Assembly: GCF_016545825.1 (NCBI RefSeq)
Contig: NC_052619.1
Coordinates: forward strand, 68,396,115 to 68,460,114
Source of the DNA: Eucalyptus grandis
Lineage: Eukaryota > Streptophyta > Magnoliopsida > Myrtales > Myrtaceae
Direction: 5' to 3'
DNA: 64,000 nucleotides
The notes beneath the pieces were generated by a model. The model had not been told where the DNA came from. It searched no databases and was given only the letters and a program-made list of their open reading frames with translations. The stretch's first letter is position 1; every line of letters starts with the position of its first letter. This document shows, piece after piece, positions 22,571-32,289 of the stretch. The position numbers and the translations under genes were made by a program.

Positions 22571-23094
22571 CTTTGATTGGCTTACCTCACAATATTGGAT
22601 ATTTTGGTAGATTGAGTTTTTGTTTTATCATGAGTCTCAGTTGTTTTGGTTCTTCATTATCTTATCACACCAGATTATGGTCTCCATCATACCACAGCAG
22701 TTGCACAATGTGCTTCTTTGATCTTTCCATGGCCATAAGAGAGAGCATGAGATAACATGAAATTTCTCCGGAATGCCTCCAGCATTAAATTTTTTTCCCC
22801 TTAAATTGATGTAGATGTTTGTTTTGAACAGTTATGTACACGGTTCTCCGTTAATGGAAAGTTCAGCTGCATTTGAGTCTTGAGAAGCTGCAGAAAAGAC
22901 AGCAGCAGCTCTTGGCAGGGTCTTGATGCTGGACCTTGTGATCAGAAATGAAGACAGACTTCCTTGTCGTCAGCTACGGTGGCGGGGAAATCCTGCCAAT
23001 CTTTGCAAGCGTCGGCCACTGCTGAGGCCACACTCTCACCAGCCCTCACCAACGGCGCTCGTTAGCCCTTCCCAAGTTCGATGGTCTTGAGAAG

Positions 23095-23138
23095 AAGATG
23101 AACAAGGGACAAAGAAGATACAGTGCAACCATTGGCCC

Positions 23139-23178
<40 letters not shown>

Positions 23179-23395
23179 AACAAGACAACTGAATTTTTTT
23201 TTTTAAAAATGGACAAAAATATCCTTGATTAGGCCACTAGAATATGAATTGGAAATGCATCTGTTCATTGGCCGGCGAGTGAGGTCCTTCTTTGAGATTA
23301 AATGATCACTTTGAGTCCTTATTTGAAACAGACTTCATTTCAGGTTCTCTTTTGAGAAAATGAATGCATTTTGGGTCCTTATTTGAGATTTTCCC
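23095..23395 (-). repeat. Right terminal inverted repeat of the Pack-MULE
   Basis: Reverse complement matches 13365-13660 throughout. An (AT)n microsatellite of about 26 bp sits at 23149-23175 where the left arm has poly-T. Confidence 0.9.
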
Positions 23396-23404
23396 ATGAA
23401 TTAA

Positions 23405-26379
23405 TATCATTTCTAAATATCCTCATGATATATATATTTTTTTTTTGGTCGAAATATATCCTCATGAGATACATGGACATAATATAGCAAAAATATCAAT
23501 CTAAGACAGCTCTAAGGGAGTTTATACTTTACTATTATAAAGAGCATAAGCAAAATTTACTTGCTTTGAACTGTTGTCATATTTATAAAGACCGAAATGG
23601 TTGATTCTTGAATACAACTGAAATGAAAAGATATCTCTAAAATCTAGGTAATGTTGTAATTATGAAAACTTCTTAATACGACCGAAGAACTGAGTTGATT
23701 TTGTAATGAAAAGTTAATGGACCAAATTGAACTAATTGAAAGTTTAAGAGATTTATCGAAGTGTGGTTCTTCATGTGTATAGCTGTTGTGTTTCATTTCA
23801 TCTCATCCCATTGTTTCGGTTTGAGCAACGCAAGATATGAATCATGTTGATTTGTGAATTTTGTATTGGACTCTTGGAATTTTTGTGTTGTTAGATTTAT
23901 TAGATGTTGAATAGAAAAAAATGCCAAAAATTACGCCTTGAATGACCAACTTCTCTTCTCTAGTAATTCTCTTATCTTTTGCCAACTTTTATTTACTTTT
24001 CTTATATACGCTTTAAATTTATCAACTATTATATGATATTATAAATCTTTGTTTCAATGACTTAGAAGCTTTTTTCCATTTGAGTAACACGATAGAAAAG
24101 TTAGTAAATTAAATAAACGAAATAAACTTCGCTGACTTACTCAAATGAGAGTAATCTCAAACTAGTTTATAGCTTAATCAAAGAAAAGTAGATAAACTAC
24201 TTAACTTGAAGTTAGCGATTTCATATCGGTGTCAATAAATTTAAGACGTAGTTAATAAAGTAAATAAAGTTGTAAAAGATCCGAAAAATTGTTTATCAAA
24301 AGAAAATGAAGTTAATAATTCTTTAAAAGAGTTAATAGATCAAGGTGCTGTTGAAAAATGTAAATAATAGTTTGTAAACGGTAAAACAAAATATCTGCGA
24401 GTAACTCAACTAGAGTTGACCAAGTATTAGCTAGTAATGTACCATAAGAAAATTTGGCAAGTCACGCTAAATTAGATTGTAATCGCTAAAAAGAGTTAGT
24501 AAATAAGAAATTGTTAATCAAGGTGAATAAAAGTTGGTAACTTTATAAAAAATTGCTAAGTTAAGAAAACAGAAACCAAATTCGGTAAATAAGTTAAATT
24601 GATGGCCCAAACTACTGATTAATTTAATGTGAAAAAAATTTGGTAAGTTGCTCTAATTTAGATTATTAAATTTTTTTTTTTATATAAGAGCGTGTATTCA
24701 AAACACGAGTAAATTATACAGACAAAAGTCTGTAAATTGGCTACAAACGTCCATGATTTACAAACTGTGCAAACAACAACAGTAGCGCCCGATCATAGTC
24801 GTCATGCTCAATTTGCATTAGGCTGCTTCAGATTGTTTACATCTTTCCTCATCCTCTCTTTCCGTAGAAGTCTTCCTAGATAAGTGAAAAGACGCGACCC
24901 GGAATCCGAGAAAATATTGGGTGGTCCGGGACTACCACGTCAGCGTGGTCCCGACCACTCATATGGCGCCACACGTGAGGGGAGGGGACAAAAGAGAGAA
25001 AGAGGAGAGAGAGCGTTAGAGAAGTGGGCCCGGTTTCAGTCCTTTGTCTGTGCTCTCCATACACGTGGCGCCGTGTGAGTGGTCGGGGACCACGCTGACG
25101 TGGTGGTCCCAGACCACCCAATATTTTCTGCGCTGAAGTACCCCGAGGACGGATTTCGAATCACATTGTCCAACATCGTTCGACGAGCTCGATGCGCTTC
25201 AAGAACGGCCAGAAAACGAAGCGTAGTTGATTGAAAATCGCAGGAGTGATGAATAGTTAATGTGTGGACCTGGTCACATTATGGACCTGGTCCCAGCGGA
25301 CGCAACCGGGAGAATTGTCAGGCCGTATTTGTCCGCTTGCACAGGTAATTGGACGGAGATGTTTTGGACATATGCAATCATAGCGATTTTGAGTTTGACT
25401 GTGAATGATAATTTCGATCTTCCTCCTTTTCAAGAGATCGTCTGAAAATATCTTCTTGCTGGACGAAGTAATTACGTCAAAACGGGCGTGCGTAGACTAG
25501 GAAACACCATCAAAGTGCAAGCAATCTCAATCATTGAGCCTATTGTAAATAATACGTGAAAACGATAAAATCTCACAATTTATATCAACGCGAAATTATT
25601 AAAATATAAATAAATAATAATAACACAAGTAATTTATGTAGTTCGATTCGACTATCAATATATACATCCACAAGGAGAGCCGACGATAAATAATTCACTA
25701 TAATTGAAAAATTAGAGTTTACAATTGTTCACATATTCAAATATTTCTCATATCTAAAATTAATTATAAATCAAAAATATTTATAAATAAATAATATAAA
25801 CTCACAGCATAAAACTTTATGACGCTCAAGCCCTTCATGTACGTCCAAGAAGAAACTCAGCATCTTCATCCTTGGTGCGCACGGCGGCTTCTTGGCATGT
25901 GGCTTCTATCGCTTCACAGGGCTCTTTCTTTTTTTCTTCACGTATGCAGCGCTCTAAAGTCTTGCAGCTCCTTACTTGAAGAAAGAACACATTTTTTTGC
26001 TTTTTATATGTCTGCCCAAGGTCAAAAATTTGATCAGGGCCCACCAACTTTAACTTCAACGTGAGCTAGCTTTCGATTTAACAAATTGTTACATGAATTC
26101 AAATTCAAAACAGAGTTTAGAGCACACCTATAAAATATAAATAATGTATGCCAATTTTTTTTATCATTTTCGATCTAGGCATTGTCTCATCAGCTACGAA
26201 ACTGATGTTGGTCTTGTATCAAAAATTGAATGACCTTTCCAAGGCACGGTGGACGTGTTCGAGGCAATTAAGTCACCTGAACAGCTTGCCGTCTTCCTCC
26301 AGGAATCTAGAATTGGCTGAATTACAGGACACCAGAATATCCTAGGCATTTTATAATTGGTGTAAAATAATGAAATACA
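23405..26379. repeat. Upstream block of UGT85A copy 1 (unit 1 of the array)
   Basis: From about 23740 onward it is homologous to 32290-35400 upstream of copy 2: TGTGGTTCTTCATRTGTATAG, GAATTTTTGTGTTGTTAGAT, repeated TTAGTAAATAA/AGTTGGTAA motifs, and GGATTTCGAAYCACAT near 25150. It is AT-rich and holds no gene. A hairpin MITE (24909-25129) is present here but absent from the copy 2 flank. Confidence 0.85.
24909..25129. mobile_element. Hairpin MITE with ~67-bp near-perfect arms
   Basis: Left arm begins AGAAAATATTGGGTGGTC and the right arm is its inverse, ending GACCACCCAATATTTTCT. The arms share CCACGTCAGCGTGGTCCC and GGCGCCACACGTG-like segments with only a few mismatches. The spacer is about 85 bp. 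No convincing TSD. A right-half relative of the family is at about 39669-39759. The paralogous site near 33500 upstream of UGT copy 2 lacks it. Confidence 0.85.
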
Positions 26380-26407
26380 CCAATCACCGGAAGTTGTGTT
26401 ATATAAA
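26380..26407 (+). promoter_or_regulatory. Likely core promoter of UGT85A copy 1
   Basis: CCAAT at 26380-26384 is followed by a TATA box, TATATAAAC, at about 26400-26407. Transcription would start around 26430-26440, giving a 5' leader of roughly 170 bases. In copy 2 the same place reads TATATGAAC, a weakened TATA box. Confidence 0.6.
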
Positions 26408-26604
26408 CATATGTGCTTGTTGCTGAAATTTCATACATGGCGGTCTCCCTCGTCTAACGCTACTTGCATAACGTCTCGCTCCCCCATCTAGTATAGATCT
26501 GAAAGACCGACCGAAATTCAATAAGATTTGGCAGACTTCAGATCAATTTCAAGTTCCATCACTGAGTATACACTTCTTGATCTTGCTCTAGAGAGAGAGC
26601 GGCG

Positions 26605-28234
26605 ATGGGTTCGTCACCCCTAGAATCAAGAATTGCACACGCTGTCTGCGTCCCGTTCCCGGCCCAAGGCCACGTCAACCCCATGATGCAGCTCGCCAAG
26701 CTCCTGCATGCCCACGGTGTCTTCGTCACGTTCGTCAACACCGAGTTCAACCACCGCCGCCTCCTCAGGTCTAAGGGATCCGACTCGCTCCGAGACCTTG
26801 AAAACTTCCGCTTTGAGACGATCCCAGACGGCCTCCCGCCGTCAGACCGCGATGCGACACAGGACGTCCCGGCCCTCTGCGACTCGACCCAGAAGAACTG
26901 TTTGGGCCCTTTCAAGAAATTGCTTGCCAGGATCAAGAGTGACGAGGTTGTTCCCCCCGTGACTTGTGTTATATCAGATGGGATAACGGGCTTCGCCAGG
27001 GAAGCGGCGAGAGAGTTTGGAGTCCCAGACGTTCAGTTCTGGACTGCCTCGGCTTGTGGGTTCATGGGTTATTTGCAGTACAGAGCGCTTGTTAAGAGAG
27101 GGATCGTTCCATTCAAAGGTAATTACTTTTTCTATATATTACTTTTTCTATATATTCATTTGCTTCTCTCAGATAAATTCACTAGATCTTCATTTTTTAT
27201 TATTATTATTTAGTTATCTCCCCATTCATGAGTTATTTCCATTCATCTCTTTCTCTTGTTAAAGTTCTGGCTTGGATCCTCACTACATACTATATGGAAC
27301 AGATGAAGACTTCCTGAACAACGGGACGCTCGATGATCCAGTTGACTGGATCCCCGGCATGAGAAACATCCGGCTCCGGGACATCCCAAGCTTCATGCGG
27401 ATCACTGACCTAAACGACATCATGTTCAACTTCGTAGGCGAAGAAGCGCAGAACTGCCTGAAATCATCTGCTATCTTGTTCAACACCTTCCATGAGCTCG
27501 AACACGAAGTACTGGAGAAAATAGCAGGCATTTCCCCTCGTATTTACTGTGCTGGGCCCCTTTCATTGCTCCTCCAGGATATTCCCTCGAGCTCAGTCAA
27601 GTCTTTCAGGTCGAGTCTGTGGAAGGAAGACTACAGCTGCCTCGAATGGCTCGATCAGAGAGAAGCCGAGTCGGTTGTGTATGTGAACTATGGGAGTATC
27701 ACTGTCATGACTGAGGAACACCTGAAGGAGTTTGCTTGGGGGCTTGCAAATAGCAAGCAACCATTTTTCTGGGTGATCAGGCCTGATGTTGTGAAGGGTG
27801 ATTCTGCAATCCTACCACCGGAGTTCCTGGAGGAAGTGAAAGACAGAGGGTTCTTGACGAGTTGGTGTCCACAGGATCAAGTCCTGAGTCACCAATCAGT
27901 TGGCGCTTTCCTAACACACTGCGGGTGGAATTCTACCCTGGAAGGTATCTGCGGAGGCGTTCCTCTCATTTGTTGGCCGTTCTTTGCCGAGCAACAAACA
28001 AACTGTCGGTACGCGTGTACCGAATGGGGGATTGGCATGGAAGTGAACCAGGATGTGAGGCGTGAGGAAATAGAAGCTCTTGTTCGGGAAGTGATGGAAG
28101 GGGCCGGCGGGAAGAAGATGAGGGAGAATGCTAAGAAGTGGAAGGAGAGAGCCGTGAAATCTGCCGGGCGCAGAGGTCCATCGTGCAACGACTTCAATAG
28201 ATTTATTAAGGAGGTTGTTCATTTGAATGATTAG
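26605..28234 (+). CDS. UDP-glycosyltransferase, UGT85A family (copy 1, intact)
   Basis: Two exons, 26605-27118 and 27303-28234, with GT..AG borders (AAAG|GTAATT, GAACAG|AT) and a phase-1 intron of 184 bp at the usual UGT85 position. The product is 481 residues, normal for the family. The N-terminal acceptor domain has [10 protein letters not shown] with catalytic His23, and VISDG with its Asp125 partner. The PSPG donor box spans residues 359-402, starts [10 protein letters not shown], contains [10 protein letters not shown] with Trp380, and ends FAEQ; Gln402 as last residue favours UDP-glucose. There is no signal peptide, so a cytosolic enzyme is expected. UGT85A enzymes glucosylate small hydroxylated acceptors such as 7-deoxyloganetin, cytokinins or cyanohydrins (one Eucalyptus member makes prunasin). 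The acceptor here cannot be read from sequence. The start ATG begins MGSSPLES, shared with copies 2 and 3. Confidence 0.96.
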
Positions 28235-29766
28235 ATCAAAGGGAACCATCACCAGATTCCGACGTGTTCCGAAAATCTATCAAAAGAAGAAGAATTAAAA
28301 ACACCATGGTTCAATATTTCCCTCTAGTTTCCAGTTTGTCAGTTTGAATTGGTTCCTTGGACAAGTTATTTTAAATCATGAAGGGTAAAATAATATAAAT
28401 AAAGATATTTTTACTTTTTTTGGCATTCTATGATTGTATTTGCTGCCTTAATCTTGCATGCGTCACAGTGGTTATTGAAAAATCCCAGTGCTATGCACAA
28501 ATGCGACACATTCCACGAGTATTATATGATTGAAACCTCGACAATTCAAGATCTTCAGTCCGCCTTTTGACCGTTCATCTAGTTTCCTCGCCCATGTGGA
28601 GCGGATGGATCAACGGGGAAAGTTTTCAAGATCTTGTACATCTCTTTGGTTTTCAAGATCATCCATCCATTTCACCTGCACTTTCCGCTCAACCACTTGT
28701 CCAAATGCAGAAAACCAACGAGATTCCGCCATACCACTCGCTCAATAAAGTCCTCAAGATTCCCATCATTATTATCCAAAAGAACTGCCAATTATTGAGG
28801 TAAGCAACAACCCATTGACAACGTCAATGCCTCAACCATAACAAGACACGACGCCACGAGGACATCCACTTCTATGGTTATAGAAGCAGATATCGATGAA
28901 CTTGCACGGACTTGAAAAGAACCGACTTTGAGCACGTTCAACCAAAGCTTAAAATTCAGACACTATCTCGGAGAGGCACTGTAGTCACATTGATGAAGTC
29001 CTGGAGGAAGGAAAAGGGCATCCGCTTGGGCGGACGGTGGCATTGTCTAAACTTATCAGTTAAACCAAGTGCATCGGACTGTCGGAATCTTTGTGTTGTT
29101 CGATTAATTAGATGTTAAATAGCAAAAAAAAAGCGTAACAAGTCACGCTTTAAATTACCAACTTCTCTTCAGTAATAATTTTTCTTATCATTTACCAACT
29201 TCTATTTAATTTATAAATTGACACTTTAGATTTACCAACCATTACATGAAATACTTTTATTTCAGGGACCCACAAACTTTTTGCCAACTAAGTAACCCAA
29301 TACAAAAGTTAATAAATTAATAAGAGCAAATATATATTTTTTTTAACTAGCTTAAACGAGAGTCGGTAACCCCTAACTAGTTAATAATATAATAAAAAAT
29401 TGATAAATCACTTTATAAAATATAAGAACAGGTTCTTTTTTTGGCTAATTTTTTTTTTTTTGTGAAAAATAAGGGACGAGCAAGTCGATAAAAATAGATG
29501 GAAGGAAAGAAATAAATTAGATACCGAATTTATTTGGTTTGGTTCGAATATCGAAACATTTTCTAGCTGCTAATAACACTCAATAACTCCTTCAATGTTT
29601 AGCCCCTCACATTTCCTCATTGGAAGTCCTCTCAAGGAATTATACAAATTCTTAATCACGAGAATTTAACTGGTTAAATCATTATAGGGTGGAATTACAT
29701 AAAGCTAACCCTCACGAGAAGAACTCTTTGCACAATTCTCCTCAGTGTAGTCTCCAGAGTTCACTC
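28235..29766. repeat. 3' flank of UGT copy 1, duplicated at 37032-37450
   Basis: Shared with the copy 2 flank: CACATTCCACGAGT, TTCAAGATCTTCAGTCCGCC and CCTCGCCCATGTGGAGCG. A polyadenylation signal AATAAA lies at 28398-28403. From about 29080 to 29440 a third partial copy of the array's upstream block begins (TTTGTGTTGTTCGATTAATT, AATTACCAACTTCTCTTC), then breaks off. No gene. Confidence 0.8.
28398..28403 (+). terminator. Polyadenylation signal of UGT copy 1
   Basis: AATAAA 164 bases after the stop codon, conserved at 37197-37202 in copy 2. Confidence 0.5.
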
Positions 29767-31621
29767 TGTTGGATGTATTCCTAAAGTTACCATGTAATAG
29801 TTACATGATGTAACTATAACTTACATGTCAGGGATTTGAGTTGTACTATCAATCTTATTATTTAATTAATGGCAAAAATATATTCATTCATCTATCCAAT
29901 TATTTATATATGAATGATTTCATAATATCAGTTATGACTAGTCCTATTCTTGAGACGTTAAGAATATGTGTGATGGATTCACAGTTAGACTGAATCTTCA
30001 AATCTTTCTCGATCAGTAGATCATCGAGTGGATATTAATGATTCTGTTAAGACTAGTGTGCACTTAGCTTCACCGTGAAGTATTGGATACTTAAATGAAT
30101 GATGAGTCACGAGTCATTGGGTATTGTGCTGCCCAAGTTAGTACACATTTGCTTGTATCAAATAAGTTCATTGAACGTGACATGCGTAGAACGATTAGCG
30201 ACATGAAAACTTTTAGTGTGGTCAATGTCTAATCATTCATGCTCTAATCTTGTGTAATAATCCTTAGACCTGAGACATCATATTAACTTGTGTGTTGAAT
30301 GGTTATGGTTCACAGGTGGGTATATTGTTGGTTCATTGATCCTTCTCTGTACCTCAGGGTCATAATTTGTTCATATATGAAGTTACTCATATGTATAATA
30401 TAGAATATGTCTCCTTGTTGCATGTAGGGTACAATAATGATGTGATATGCGATCTAATTATGACACTATATTGAAATCTTTGGCTAGAATTGTAACTAAG
30501 AATGAATTATTTATGTCTCGTGTAAAATGCATGTCAATTAGGTTTGTACATATGATCGAATTGATAACTTGACAAATATTCCATTATCTATGTTTGATCG
30601 AGACATAGTAAGATAGAGGGATTGGATTACGCTATAGCAAAAATTGATAAGTTCATTATGTTTTTGAAGCATCCACACTGTCTAGATAGTGATTAATATT
30701 GTTACATGTCAATCATGGCTTGTTGGACCTGAAGGTTGATGGGGACAATCAATTCTCTTGTATTATTAATATGTTAGTGCAAGTTTTATTACTAGCTTAG
30801 TGATAAATTTGGAGACATCATAACCAAATCAAAATGACGTTGAACGAGATGAATAATATTGTAAATATGTTTGCAATTATAGTAATCGAATAGTCGGTTG
30901 AAATTAAATTAAATGAGATTTTAATTTAATTTTTATTTTGGTCATGAGCGCATATGTATAAGATGCGCACGCACGCCCAAAAGTGAAAATATATTAATGT
31001 ACCTAAATGTCGTTAAAAAAAAAAAGTACCTAAATAAAGGTCGTGCCTTTAATGTGTTAAAAAAAAAAAGAATAAGAAAAGTGCACGCACGTGGTCAGCA
31101 GTCAGCAACTGTTGCTGACCATGCTGACCAAGTGCAGCAAACGGTCAGTAACGGTTGCTGATCGTGTGCACGTGCACACACGATGATCAGCAACCGTTGC
31201 TGATCCTGGGCGATGTGCCCAACGGGCACGATCCGCAACTGCCGATCGTGCACTACGCGATCAGCAACAGTTGCTGATGATGATAAAGATAGAAGAGAAA
31301 ATTTTTCTCGTTTGTGCCGTGACTGAAATTTTAAGAGTGCAGAGAACTGTCTCTACGAGATTGCTAGCACATATGCTATATCTAAACTAAATGTCCGACA
31401 TTTGTGGGGCTTGAATTGAAGAACATTTGAATTAATTTATTTAAAGCGAGCTTTTAGAGTTTTTAGAAACTAAAATTGAAGAACATTTGTGGGGTTTGAA
31501 TTGAAATTTTACTAAAATGCATGAACAACATCTTTAGAGATACATGTATAGTAGAATTTTATATTTATTTCGGCTGCATTTATGTTAATTTTACCTATGC
31601 ATGTTCCGTAAAACACCAGCA
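29767..31621. mobile_element. Solo LTR, 1,855 bp, TSD CACTC
   Basis: Starts TGTTGGATG and ends CACCAGCA, with TGTTGG/CCAGCA imperfect inverted ends. The flanks carry CACTC at 29762-29766 and 31622-31626. No second LTR or internal coding part is nearby, so it is a solo LTR left by recombination. It sits between array units 1 and 2. Confidence 0.85.
31101..31278. repeat. Four copies of a TCAGCAACNGTTGCTGA palindrome
   Basis: Palindromes at 31101-31119, 31145-31161, 31185-31205 and 31260-31278. Arms are 9-10 bp and perfect except in the second copy (TCAGTAAC). The central base is T, G, C and A in turn. A further perfect palindrome, GTGTGCACGTGCACAC, lies at about 31164-31179. All are inside the solo LTR. 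Confidence 0.9.
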
Positions 31622-31626
31622 CACTC

Positions 31627-32289
31627 TCCTCGACTACTTTAACATCGAGAGAACTCCTTTATAACCAAGAGAATGGTATGTTTGATTTAGCATTTTGAGA
31701 GTCTCTTTGGAAAATTTAGAGTGTTTGGCAATCATTCTCAAAAAGCTTTGGGGTGAAAGCTAACCATAGGAAGGCTAAAAGCCTAAGGCGTACTATCTCC
31801 CGAGATGTTTATTACATTTCTTCTTCCTATCTTGCCCTCGCTAACTTTCTCATATTCCCTTTTACCCTCGTTAAGGACAAATTGTGGCTGGTTGTTGGCA
31901 AGCCCAAGCATCGCATGGGTCATGCGTCACCGGTGGTCAATGGGTGTTGTGCAAAACAAGTAGCGGCGCTTGGGCTTGTCGGCAACCTCAAACATCACGC
32001 AACCTCGGCCAATGAAACTGCCACTAAATCTGACTCGCCGGTGGCCTAAGACCTTTGCTGGCTCTAGCAAAGGATTTGATTTTTTTTTTTAATGAAAAAA
32101 TAGAAAAACTATATTTGAGGAGTTTTTATCAAACGAAATTTATTTCCTCATAAGGCTTTAGGCTTTCAACATGTACATTTTCCCAAAGTCAATTTTTTAA
32201 AACCGAACTACACTCAACCCAGATCTCTTATCATCTATTGCAGCACGAGGAAGTCTTCTTCAATGGGTTGATAATTTAAGAGCTCTATC
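31627..32289. other. No gene; possible short inverted-repeat element
   Basis: CTTTGGGGTGAAAGCTAA near 31747 and its partial inverse TTTCCCAAAG near 32190, with AAAGCCTAA-type motifs on both sides, suggest a degenerate MITE. No TSD. The open frame at 31753-32049 (98 codons) looks compositional. Confidence 0.35.

Larger units (their letters stand above)
14882..23003 (+). pseudogene. Captured PHS1 gene fragment, three exons, split by a copia insertion
   Basis: Exon at 14882-15057 has VTVYSGGLSSLG, then after a frameshift FPKEAVAVIKISSSRMATQS and ERLGYEFAKWLGIQTPQ. Exon at 15177-15337 reads ARVSHNSSPEWLQIKEAAEQ and later AELLEALQLGRCLLLM. Exon at 22832-23003 reads YVHGSPLMESSAAFES, a stop, then LGRVLMLDLVIRNEDRLPCR and QLRWRGNPANL. 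These match PROPYZAMIDE-HYPERSENSITIVE 1, a plant dual-specificity phosphatase with an atypical tubulin-kinase domain that regulates cortical microtubules; the piece is from that kinase-like domain. Splice sites are intact (CAG|GT, GCAG|G, GAACAG|T). Lesions: frameshift near 14945, TGA near 15286 and TGA near 22881. The phosphatase domain and N-terminus are missing. Confidence 0.92.
13365..23395. mobile_element. Pack-MULE-type Mutator-like element, 10,031 bp, 9-bp TSD ATGAATTAA
   Basis: The left end begins GGGAAAATTTCAAATAAGG and the right end, read in reverse complement, begins GGGAAAATCTCAAATAAGG. The inverted repeats continue for about 290 bp with clear similarity. The flanks carry a perfect 9-bp TSD, ATGAATTAA, at 13356-13364 and 23396-23404. 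Long terminal inverted repeats plus a 9-bp TSD define Mutator-like elements. There is no transposase. The interior holds fragments of two host genes, with introns kept in the PHS1 part, which is the definition of a Pack-MULE. Removing the nested copia element (7,166 bp plus 5-bp TSD) leaves an original element of about 2.86 kb. Capture at DNA level is shown by the retained splice sites. Confidence 0.93.

Noticed and set aside
15400..23003. PHS1 as a functional gene with a large intron
   Set aside because: Two in-frame stops, a frameshift, no phosphatase domain, and the whole fragment is enclosed by MULE inverted repeats.
24876..25121. 81-codon minus frame and 64-codon plus frame
   Set aside because: Both lie in the arms and spacer of the hairpin MITE; inverted repeats give mirror frames.
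27889..28252. Minus-strand frames over UGT copy 1 (also over copies 2 and 4)
   Set aside because: Shadows of the conserved UGT second exon; they repeat in every copy at the same place.
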